Below are positions 1 through 7,022 of a stretch of DNA of 64,000 nucleotides, in pieces (within the stretch, counting starts at the first letter, position 1; each line of letters begins with the position of its first letter). The stretch is taken from the NCBI GenBank assembly GCA_000196815.1, contig FP929003.1, positions 3,681,501-3,745,500 of the forward strand. The letters run 5' to 3'. The stretch is from Nitrospira defluvii (GTDB taxonomy: Bacteria > Nitrospirota > Nitrospiria > Nitrospirales > Nitrospiraceae). Below the pieces are notes generated by a model. It saw only the letters and a program-made list of their open reading frames with translations, made no database searches and had not been told where the DNA came from. The translations under genes were made by a program, and so were the position numbers.

Positions 1-91
1 GATGCACTTTCGGCACGCGTTGCTTGGCCTCGGCTTGGGTTACCACCGAAACCAGCATGAGGATGACGACAGTCCAGGTAAGTGGTCGCAT
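1..91 (-). CDS. Secreted protein, N-terminal fragment (runs off left edge)
   Basis: The first 30 codons of a reverse-strand gene are visible. They encode a typical signal peptide: a basic start (MRPL), a hydrophobic core (VVILMLVSVV) and a likely cleavage site after QAEA, followed by KQRVPKV. An AGGAG ribosome-binding site lies just upstream of the ATG, at about positions 95-99. The rest of the gene is outside the window, so the function cannot be judged beyond export through the inner membrane. Confidence 0.6.
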   Translation of the reverse strand, partial: MRPLTWTVVILMLVSVVTQAEAKQRVPKVH

Positions 92-258
92 GGGCTCCTA
101 CGCATCTCCCGGTAGTATCCGGCGGCAGGATACGAAGATTGGCGGGGCCAGTCAACGAACCGCAGAGGGGAAACCAAACTGGACCAGAACCCTTAACCGC
201 CCTCTACGGGACCGGGATGTACACTCGCATCGAACCACACCCACCGCCAGCGCGCGCA
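92..258. other. Short intergenic stretch
   Basis: This stretch lies between the divided secreted-protein gene and the HxlR-type gene, both reverse strand. It carries the ribosome-binding site of the left gene. I see no further gene or obvious hairpin. Confidence 0.4.
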
Positions 259-543
259 TCATGGCTCTGTGGCGATCTCGCATTGAAGCTGCTCAAGCGC
301 ATCCAGAATGCGGATGAATTTCCTGGCAAACGGGGTGACGGCATACTCCACGCGCGGCGGACTCTCATTATAATTGGTAAGGGCGATGATCTCGAAGGCC
401 ATGTTCCATCGCGGACACTCGTTGAGCACTTTGGTCGTCAGCCACTCGACGCTGCGCACCATGTCGCCCGGCCGATTGATCCCGTCTGCCAACAGACGAT
501 AGACCGTCAGCGACCATTTGCATCCATAGATCGTTTCGACCAT
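259..543 (-). CDS. HxlR-family winged-helix transcriptional regulator
   Basis: This 94-residue protein has the HxlR layout. It has GCKWSLTVYRLLADG at the start of the winged helix (family form: GGKWT.LIL..L..G) and the closing PPRVEYAVTPFARKF (family form: PPRVEYSLT..G). It should be a small dimeric DNA-binding repressor or activator. The usual N-terminal arm with a sensing cysteine is short or absent from this start; a GGAGCGGAG stretch before the ATG supports the start. No clear target gene lies beside it. The divergent region 544-972 has no convincing coding sequence. Confidence 0.7.
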   Translation of the reverse strand: MVETIYGCKWSLTVYRLLADGINRPGDMVRSVEWLTTKVLNECPRWNMAFEIIALTNYNESPPRVEYAVTPFARKFIRILDALEQLQCEIATEP

Positions 544-972
544 TCTGGCGCTCCGCTCCGGAGCCGATTGTCGAGATTTTTTTCGCGCGTGGGATCTTCA
601 AGATGGACCGATTCGTACCTACCACACCGGATTGTGCCTGCTGTCGGCATGCCGCGAATCTTCGTAGACTGCGTCGGTATGTTTTGCCTTTCCGCGCGGG
701 AGACTTCGGCGTGAAGGACAACGTCGTGGCCTGTGGCATTAAGCCAGCGGGTGAGTATGACGGTCATTCCAACTTCAAGAAGCTGGTGTCACAGGGGTAT
801 CAGATCATCACGTTCTAGTGGTCTAATACATTCGGTAGAGCAGAAACGAGGGAGTCTTTCGCCTCCGTTCTGCCGGGACCGCGTTATGCTAGTAGGCAAT
901 CACCTGATCCGTTTCCGAGAAGAGCCGCACCATGCGATCGAGTGTCAATGGAGTGACGCCAGAGGAAGCGGA
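544..972. other. Region without a convincing gene
   Basis: No open frame here has a supported start and a recognisable product. A forward frame ending at 818 closes with an HpcH/HpaI-aldolase-like C-terminal string (GHSNFKKLVSQGYQIITF), but nothing upstream in that frame looks like the rest of such an enzyme. It could be a remnant or chance. The right end leads into the promoter of the first arsenic operon. Confidence 0.35.
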
Positions 973-1001
973 TTGACGTGGACAAGACGGGTTGGTACAT
1001 A
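973..1001 (+). promoter_or_regulatory. Candidate sigma-70 promoter of arsM1 operon
   Basis: TTGACG at 973-978 and TACATA at 996-1001 are separated by 17 bases, a good sigma-70 layout. It lies 44 bases before the arsM1 ATG. I did not find the ATCAA-N6-TTGAT type ArsR site here, unlike at the other ars promoters in this window. Confidence 0.45.
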
Positions 1002-1045
1002 GACACGTCGTGTATCGTGTGACTGAAACCGAAGGAACTCCATCC

Positions 1046-2233
1046 ATGGCCATCGACGATATCACCCAGAAAGTCAGCGACCGCTATGCCCGGGCCGCCG
1101 CAACCGGCGAACAAATGTGCTGCCCGACCGGGTACGACTTTGCCGACCTCAAATCGTTTGTTCCGGAAGAAGTCCTGACCATCTCTTACGGCTGCGGCAC
1201 TCCCGCCGGATTGAACACCGTTCGACCGGGCGAAACCGTGCTGGATATCGGCTCCGGCGGCGGGATCGATTGTTTTGAAGCGGCGCGCCGGGTGGGGCCC
1301 ACCGGCCGGGTCATCGGCATCGACATGACGGACACCATGCTGGAGATTGCCCGCCGCAACGCGCCCATCGTGGCCGGAAACCTCGGGTACGCGACATCGA
1401 ATATCGAGTTCCGCAAGGGCATGGCCGATGCCATGCCGGTGGAGGACGCCAGCGTCGATCTGATCATTTCCAATTGTGTGATCAATCTGGCTCCCGACAA
1501 GCGCAAGGTCTTCCGCGAGATGTACCGCGTAATCAAACCGGGCGGCCGGTTTACGATTTCCGACATCGTGTCGGACCAGGTTGTGCCGCAATACCTGGTG
1601 CATGACGCAGCCAAGTGGGGCGACTGTCTGTCCGGCGCCTTGCAGGTGCAGGACTACATCGGCGGGATGGTCGATGCGGGATTTCGCGCCGTCCATCAAA
1701 TCAAGTCCACGCCCTGGCAGTCGATCGACGGCATCCATTTCCTCTCGGTGACGCTCACCGGATACAAGCTTCCGGCCATCGCCGACGAACAGGTCTCGTC
1801 CTATGCCACGCTCCGGGGCCCTTTCTCGAGCGTCACAGATGAATTGGGCCAACGGTACGAACGCGGCGTACCTCACCGCATCGATGGCCCCAGCGCGCAA
1901 CTGCTGCAGAGCGAGCCGCTTCGTTCGCTGTTTCTTCTCGGCCCCGCGCCCGTCACACTCACCGACTCCGACCCACGCTGGTGCGCGATCCATCCGGAGC
2001 AGAAGCCCTGCGTCTGGCAGGGCACCTATGCGATTCTCACCGGGCCGATCATCAGTGCCGAGGACGACGATCATCACCAGTACTACCGCGGCGTGCCGTT
2101 GGAAATCTGTTCCAAGACCCTCCAGGTCCTGACGCAGGAGGCCTATCGCCCTCACTTCACGATCTACCAGCGAGCCTCGGCAGGGGTGGACGGTGAGGCG
2201 GTGAGTTGTTCGCCTGAAGGGAATTGCTGCTGA
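1046..2233 (+). CDS. arsM: Arsenite S-adenosylmethionine methyltransferase, long C-terminal form (ArsM1)
   Basis: This 395-residue class I methyltransferase transfers methyl groups from SAM to arsenite. The SAM motif is VLDIGSGGGID at about residues 65-75. Cysteines sit at the ArsM positions: C25/C26, C50, the ISNCVINL motif and the WGDCLSGAL motif. About 130 extra C-terminal residues end in a cysteine-rich tail (SCSPEGNCC) that could hold arsenic. The ATG at 1046 was chosen because the protein then starts like other ArsM proteins; an earlier in-frame ATG at 992 would lie in the promoter. The stop overlaps the start of arsR1 and arsS follows. This order is known from arsenosugar biosynthesis loci, so the product may feed ArsS rather than simply being volatilised. 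Confidence 0.88.
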   Translation: MAIDDITQKVSDRYARAAATGEQMCCPTGYDFADLKSFVPEEVLTISYGCGTPAGLNTVRPGETVLDIGSGGGIDCFEAARRVGPTGRVIGIDMTDTMLEIARRNAPIVAGNLGYATSNIEFRKGMADAMPVEDASVDLIISNCVINLAPDKRKVFREMYRVIKPGGRFTISDIVSDQVVPQYLVHDAAKWGDCLSGALQVQDYIGGMVDAGFRAVHQIKSTPWQSIDGIHFLSVTLTGYKLPAIADEQVSSYATLRGPFSSVTDELGQRYERGVPHRIDGPSAQLLQSEPLRSLFLLGPAPVTLTDSDPRWCAIHPEQKPCVWQGTYAILTGPIISAEDDDHHQYYRGVPLEICSKTLQVLTQEAYRPHFTIYQRASAGVDGEAVSCSPEGNCC

Positions 2234-2589
2234 TGCCGCACTCAACGATCGGTAACCTCACGACTCCGCGTCAGTGCGCCGCAGTCTTGAAGGCCATGGG
2301 CGACGAAACGCGCTTGCGTATCCTGGAATCGCTGCTGTTGAGCGAAAAATGTGTGAGCGAACTCACGCAAGAGTTGCACTGCCCGCAGCCGCATGCGTCT
2401 CACCACCTTCGGATTCTTCGGAATGCCGGATTGGTGGAGGGGCATAGGCACGGCAAACAGGTTTGTTATCGAGTGTCGCCAACCCTGCAGCGAGCGCTCA
2501 GGGGCCGGGAAGGACAGACACTGGATTTCGGCTGTTGTGAGCTGCGCTTCCCTACCACAACCTTGCTAACGCTACGCCAGAAACGCTGA
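2233..2589 (+). CDS. arsR: ArsR-family arsenical repressor (ArsR1)
   Basis: This 118-residue winged-helix repressor overlaps the arsM1 stop by one base (TGATG), so translation is coupled. The HTH region has AMGDETRLRILESLLLSEKCVSEL, then LHCPQPHASHHLRILRNAGLV. C-terminal cysteines (FGCCEL) and the cysteines at the SEKC and LHC positions are candidate arsenite ligands. The classic CxC pair on the recognition helix is absent, so the metal site probably differs from the plasmid-type repressor and from ArsR2 in this window. It likely controls the arsM1-arsR1-arsS-PiT operon. Confidence 0.85.
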   Translation: MPHSTIGNLTTPRQCAAVLKAMGDETRLRILESLLLSEKCVSELTQELHCPQPHASHHLRILRNAGLVEGHRHGKQVCYRVSPTLQRALRGREGQTLDFGCCELRFPTTTLLTLRQKR

Positions 2590-2641
2590 GAAAAGAGAGT
2601 TTGCCCGTGACATGCTCCCCGTATCATGACGAAGGTAGACG

Positions 2642-3682
2642 ATGGCGTTGACGCTGCTCGGCCAACACAACCCGCTCGCATCTTCCGCTGAGCAATTGAA
2701 GGTACTCGCAGGCACACAGGCCTGTGCCCCGTTTGAGGAACAGCTTCAGCGCACCGGCCTCTTTCCGCTTCACGCGACCGGCATCTCGGTCTTTCAGATC
2801 AACGTGGGAAAACTCTGTAATCAAACCTGCCGTCATTGCCACGTGGACGCGGGACCGGACCGGACAGAAAGCATGTCGCGTGAGACGGCCGAATTGTGTA
2901 TGGCCGCATTGGCAGGCACTGACATCCCCACAGTAGATATCACAGGGGGCGCGCCGGAGCTCAATCCCAATTTTCGATGGCTGGTCGAGCAGGCCCATGC
3001 CCTCGGTCGCCACGTCATGGATCGCTGCAATCTCTCGGTGCTGCTGATTCCCTCTCAAGCGGACCTCGCCGGGTTTCTTGCCGCCCATCGGGTGGAGATC
3101 GTCGCATCCCTCCCCTACTACCGGGCAACTCAGACCGATGCCCAGCGCGGGGAAGGCATCTTCGATAAATCCATCGAAGCGCTTCGCCGTCTGAACCAAC
3201 TCGGTTATGGACGCGAAGGATCCGGCTTGATACTCAATCTCGTCCATAATCCGGTGGGGGCCTTTCTCCCGCCAAGACAGGATGCGATTGAGGCCCAATT
3301 CCGGAAGGAACTTCGCACCCGGCACGGCGTGGAATTCAACCGTCTCTACACCATCACCAACATGCCCGTGAGCCGGTTTCTCGAATTTCTGCTGGAAAGC
3401 GGGAACTACGATGGTTACATGGAACGGCTTGCCGCGGCCTATAACCCCACCGCCGCCGCCGGCGTCATGTGCCGGTATACCCTCTCCGTAAGCTGGGATG
3501 GCAGACTCTACGATTGCGACTTCAATCAGATGCTGGAACTCCCGGTAGACAGCAATGCGCCTTCGCACATCCGCGACTTTGATGCGTCGCGTCTCCACCG
3601 GCGCCGCATTACCACGCGCAACCATTGTTACGGCTGCACGGCTGGATCAGGTTCGTCCTGCGGCGGGTCCGTCACTTCTTAA
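2642..3682 (+). CDS. arsS: Arsenosugar biosynthesis radical SAM protein (ArsS)
   Basis: This 346-residue radical SAM enzyme has the cluster motif C59-x3-C63-x2-C66 (CNQTCRHC), followed by the SAM-binding TGGAPELNPNF segment. A C-terminal cysteine region (MCRYTLS, YDCDFNQ, CYGCTAGSGSSCGG) should hold auxiliary Fe-S ligands. The whole matches the ArsS/DUF3641 family. ArsS is thought to transfer an adenosyl-derived group to methylated arsenic in making arsenosugars. Co-transcription with a methyltransferase and a phosphate-type transporter fits that. The ATG at 2642 lies 52 bases after arsR1. Confidence 0.88.
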   Translation: MALTLLGQHNPLASSAEQLKVLAGTQACAPFEEQLQRTGLFPLHATGISVFQINVGKLCNQTCRHCHVDAGPDRTESMSRETAELCMAALAGTDIPTVDITGGAPELNPNFRWLVEQAHALGRHVMDRCNLSVLLIPSQADLAGFLAAHRVEIVASLPYYRATQTDAQRGEGIFDKSIEALRRLNQLGYGREGSGLILNLVHNPVGAFLPPRQDAIEAQFRKELRTRHGVEFNRLYTITNMPVSRFLEFLLESGNYDGYMERLAAAYNPTAAAGVMCRYTLSVSWDGRLYDCDFNQMLELPVDSNAPSHIRDFDASRLHRRRITTRNHCYGCTAGSGSSCGGSVTS

Positions 3683-3687
3683 CCGGC

Positions 3688-4821
3688 ATGGATCTATCCT
3701 GCCTGACATTCCTCCTCGTCCTGGCATTGGCGTTCGCCAACGGGACGAACGATGTCTCGAAAGCCATCGCCACCCTTGTGGGCAGCGGAGTGACCGATTA
3801 TCGCACGGCTATCGCATGGGGAACGGCGTGGACCATGGCCGGAGCGGGGGCTGCGGCCATGGTGGCGGGAGCCATGGTCAAAACGTTCAGCAACGGCCTC
3901 CTGCAAACCGGCACGATCATTTCGTCTACGATCACATTGGCGATTCTCTTCGGGGCAATGGCCTGGGTATTCTTCGCGTCACGGACAGGACTGCCCGTCT
4001 CAACGACCCATGCGCTCACCGGCGCCATCGTCGGGACCGGCCTGGCCGCATTTGCAGGAGAAGGGTTACTTTGGCCGGCCATCGGAAAAAAGATCGCCCT
4101 CCCCTTGCTGTTGAGTCCCTTTCTCGCCCTCGGCATCTCACTCCTTCTCCATCCGTCCGTGCGCCTGCTGGCAGATAGATGGGCAGGTGCCTGCCTCTGC
4201 GTGATGCCGGCTTCCCGCGCACTCGTGACGATCAGCGCCAAGGGAAATACCCGAACCGTTTTTCAAAGTACAAGCTTCGGACAGCCGGTCGTAGACATCC
4301 CCGCTCATTGTGATCGCGCCGGCTTGGAGGGACTGGTTCTGGGCCTGGATACGATCCATTGGATATCCAGCGGTCTTGCGTCGTTTGCGCGCGGCACGAA
4401 CGACGCGCCGAAAATCGTGGCCATGCTGCTCCTCGGAAGTGCGAGCGTCACATGGCCAAGCACCCTGTTCCAGATAACCGCCTTTGGAGGCGTAGCGCTG
4501 GCAATGGGATTGGGCAGCTATTTCGGCGGACTGCGGGTGACGGAGGTATTGGCAGAAAAAGTCACTCGCATGGACCATGCTGAAGGCCTCACGGCAAACC
4601 TCACGACCTCCACGCTGGTGCTCTCTTCAGGCTGGCTGGGACTGCCTGTTTCGACGACGCACGTCAGCAGCTCAGCCATCATCGGCATTGGCCTGATCAA
4701 AGGTCTCTCTGCTATACGCTGGAGCACCGTACGTGACATGGTGCTGGCCTGGGTAATTACCTTGCCCGCCGCCGCAGGATTTGCGGCTCTGGCCTACCTG
4801 CTGCTCTCCCGCTTGTCGTAG
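3688..4821 (+). CDS. PiT-family inorganic phosphate transporter in arsenosugar operon
   Basis: This 377-residue membrane protein carries the two inverted PiT signature repeats, ANGTNDVSKAIATL near the N-terminus and ARGTNDAPKIVAML in the second half, each followed by a GLPVSTTH motif. It starts five bases after the arsS stop, so it belongs to the operon. An upstream in-frame ATG at 3625 would overlap arsS and add a non-membrane basic stretch, so I prefer 3688. PiT proteins carry phosphate with a cation and can carry arsenate. Here it may bring in or export an arsenic compound, or supply phosphate under arsenate stress; the substrate is not visible in sequence. Confidence 0.85.
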   Translation: MDLSCLTFLLVLALAFANGTNDVSKAIATLVGSGVTDYRTAIAWGTAWTMAGAGAAAMVAGAMVKTFSNGLLQTGTIISSTITLAILFGAMAWVFFASRTGLPVSTTHALTGAIVGTGLAAFAGEGLLWPAIGKKIALPLLLSPFLALGISLLLHPSVRLLADRWAGACLCVMPASRALVTISAKGNTRTVFQSTSFGQPVVDIPAHCDRAGLEGLVLGLDTIHWISSGLASFARGTNDAPKIVAMLLLGSASVTWPSTLFQITAFGGVALAMGLGSYFGGLRVTEVLAEKVTRMDHAEGLTANLTTSTLVLSSGWLGLPVSTTHVSSSAIIGIGLIKGLSAIRWSTVRDMVLAWVITLPAAAGFAALAYLLLSRLS

Positions 4822-4956
4822 CCTCACTGGCCTCTTGTATAAAAAACTTCCACCCCGCCGTTCGCATGCACTTTACATATAGACATATCTCAATCTATTG
4901 ATGTATCAGTACCCTCTCAATTCTTCGACACTTTCAGAGAGGAGAGAGGTCTGCTC
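4822..4956 (+). promoter_or_regulatory. Leader of porin-aioBA operon with ArsR-like operator
   Basis: This region is AT-rich compared with its surroundings. It contains a perfect inverted repeat TCAAT-CT-ATTGA at 4890-4901, extended on the right to ATTGAT. The half-site matches the operators before arsM2 and in the arsR2 promoter. A TTTACA at 4872-4877 could be a -35 box, but no good -10 is placed. A GGAGAGAGG stretch about 8 bases before the ATG is the ribosome-binding site of the porin gene. Confidence 0.5.
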
Positions 4957-6432
4957 ATGCCCCGCCATCATCGATCACTCTTGAGATTGTTTTCATGCGC
5001 CTTGTTATTGGGCGCAATCACGCTTATTCCCGCCCCTCCTGTGCAGGCCGACAACCTGCCCTTCCCCGAACCGGCGAATGAAAATGCCTATGCCGTCCCG
5101 CTGGAGAGTCTTCGTCTGCGGGTCTGGGCTCAATATCGTGTCCTCTACAATGCCAGCAATATCCCAAGTGGTATCAACAACGGCAGTTTGCCCACGGCGG
5201 GAACCGGATCCGGGAAGCTCAACTACGGCGATACGACCAGTTACGATTTCTTTCGCCAGCGTATGCGGCTGGCGTTCGATATTCAGCGAAAAGATTCGGA
5301 CAACGTCGGCGCCTACATGCAGATGGAATATCGAGGCGGATTCGGCGGATCGAGCCCTGCCTCGAGCGATCCGCGCGGTGAAAGCGGGGGCAATACGGAC
5401 GGCACACCGAACGCGTTCAACCGGCTTCAGGCGCGTGGTATTCGCTATGGCTATATTTATGTGACGCCGATCGAGAACCACACGTTGGTGGTGGGCATTC
5501 TTCCAACCATCGACCAGGTGGGCCGGGTACTCTGGGACGGCGAGTGGGACTTCTTCGTGGGCGGAGCATCATTGGGCGGAAAAATCGGCAACGGCGACTA
5601 TCGGCTCGGATTTTACCGGATTGCAGCGGACCTCAAAGCCGGAACCATCGGCCAGGGGTTCGGCAAAGACGGCGACATGTGGGTGGCCGACTACAATAGG
5701 CCGGTCAAGCTGGGCAGCTACGACCTAAAGATCGGCGGACACTTTTATACGCTAAACCTCGGCAAGACAGAAAACATTTCCATCGGAGACACGCACGAAA
5801 ACTGGGCCGCCCTGACGGCATCCGGGGCGCTCCTGGGTGGCGCCTGGAACGCGTACCTGATGCTCAACAGCGGCCGAATCGGCACCGGCCTGACCGGCAA
5901 CAACCACACAGGGTATTCGGGAAAATTCGAAGGATCCGTACCGATCGGTTCCAGCACGTTCAACCTGTTCGCGCTCTATGCGTCAGGCGATACGGCGGGG
6001 CAGACGTCGAACCAGTTCACCACGCCGGAAGCGATTTTGGGAACGAACGGCTACTGGGGCTACTCTCATATTTTCAACGCCAATGCGCCGGGCGATGTGA
6101 ACGATTTCGGTGTCAACCTCAACAACGGGGGAGCCGGGCTGGTGACGGTGCAAGCCCAACTCAAATTTCCCATCATGCCCCGTCTGACCGGAACTCTGGA
6201 AAGCGCCTATTTTGCCGCCGCACGATCCCGGGACTTCGGCACGCGCGGCGGAACCAGCTATATGGGCACGGAAACAGGGGCCATGGTGACGTACAATATC
6301 GCGAAGAATCTTAATCTCGATGTCGGCGCGGCCTATGCATCCATGGGCGGCTTTCTCGCGAACCGAACGCAGGCCACCGGCGTCGAACGTTCGATCTATG
6401 AAGTCTTCACTCGATTCCAATATGCGCTGTAG
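4957..6432 (+). CDS. Outer-membrane beta-barrel porin linked to arsenite oxidase
   Basis: The 491-residue product starts with a signal peptide (LLRLFSCALLLGAITLIP) with likely cleavage after PPVQA. The mature part is rich in alternating aromatic/polar strands and glycine-rich turns (LRVWAQYRVLY, DFFRQRMRLAFDIQRK, MQMEYRGGFGG) and ends in an aromatic-rich strand FTRFQYAL. This is the pattern of an alginate-export-like or general outer-membrane porin. It is the first gene after an ArsR-like operator and lies 33 bases before aioB. It may therefore let arsenite in or arsenate out of the periplasm, where the oxidase works. That role is inferred from position only. Confidence 0.75.
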   Translation: MPRHHRSLLRLFSCALLLGAITLIPAPPVQADNLPFPEPANENAYAVPLESLRLRVWAQYRVLYNASNIPSGINNGSLPTAGTGSGKLNYGDTTSYDFFRQRMRLAFDIQRKDSDNVGAYMQMEYRGGFGGSSPASSDPRGESGGNTDGTPNAFNRLQARGIRYGYIYVTPIENHTLVVGILPTIDQVGRVLWDGEWDFFVGGASLGGKIGNGDYRLGFYRIAADLKAGTIGQGFGKDGDMWVADYNRPVKLGSYDLKIGGHFYTLNLGKTENISIGDTHENWAALTASGALLGGAWNAYLMLNSGRIGTGLTGNNHTGYSGKFEGSVPIGSSTFNLFALYASGDTAGQTSNQFTTPEAILGTNGYWGYSHIFNANAPGDVNDFGVNLNNGGAGLVTVQAQLKFPIMPRLTGTLESAYFAAARSRDFGTRGGTSYMGTETGAMVTYNIAKNLNLDVGAAYASMGGFLANRTQATGVERSIYEVFTRFQYAL

Positions 6433-6465
6433 CGTCGGCGCCAGAACAGCGACTGGGAGGAGCCT

Positions 6466-6990
6466 ATGAGTAACGTCTCGCGAAGGAATTTTTTGAGGCT
6501 GGGAGCCTGTGCGATCAGCGGGGCCTGCGCAGTCAACGCCCTGCCCGCCATCGGCAGGGCAGCGGAGTCCCCCGACATCACGACGCTCAGGACGACCCTC
6601 CCCTACCCCCGCATCAAACTTGCCGCAATTGGGCGACTCAAAGCCGGAGTCGAGCACCTGACCGCCTATCCCGATCCGGCCTCGCCTGTCGTATTGCTGA
6701 AATTGGGACGACCGGCGATCGAAGGAATCGGTCCTGATCAGGACATTGTGGCCTTCAGCCGGCGTTGCTCGCACATGGGCGGCGCCTTGGTGTTTCGCGC
6801 TGAAACGGGCACTTTTCATTGCCCGCTTCACTACGCGATGTTCGACGCCCAGAAGGACGGCCTCATGGTGATCGGGCAGGCGACCGACAACCTGCCCCGC
6901 ATCGAGTTGGAACTGGATGCGACCGGCGACATTTACGCGGTAGGCGTCAAGGGACTGCTGTACGGACGGCAAGCGAATGTTCTGGCATAA
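6466..6990 (+). CDS. aioB: Arsenite oxidase small subunit, Rieske protein (AioB)
   Basis: This 174-residue protein has a twin-arginine signal (SRRNFLRLG, R6-R7), so it is exported folded, probably together with AioA. The Rieske [2Fe-2S] ligands are C101-x-H103 (CSHMGG) and C119-x2-H122 (CPLHYAMFD). The positions that form a disulfide in some Rieske proteins are G106 and L121, so no disulfide can form; this resembles the Rhizobium NT-26 type rather than the Alcaligenes type. It takes electrons from the Mo site and passes them to a cytochrome. A GGGAGGAG site precedes the ATG. Confidence 0.93.
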   Translation: MSNVSRRNFLRLGACAISGACAVNALPAIGRAAESPDITTLRTTLPYPRIKLAAIGRLKAGVEHLTAYPDPASPVVLLKLGRPAIEGIGPDQDIVAFSRRCSHMGGALVFRAETGTFHCPLHYAMFDAQKDGLMVIGQATDNLPRIELELDATGDIYAVGVKGLLYGRQANVLA

Positions 6991-7022
6991 CCGGATTGAT
7001 CCATGAGAAGGAGATCTCGAAC

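Noticed and set aside
603-818. Forward 71-codon frame with an aldolase-like last stretch
   Set aside because: Only the last 18 residues look like a protein end; the rest of the enzyme is absent and there is no supported start.
884-2245. Long reverse frame opposite arsM1
   Set aside because: It mirrors a well-supported ArsM gene and has no recognisable domain.
6819-7022. Upstream extension of aioA
   Set aside because: It overlaps aioB in another frame; the ATG at 7023 has a ribosome-binding site and fits the AioA N-terminus.
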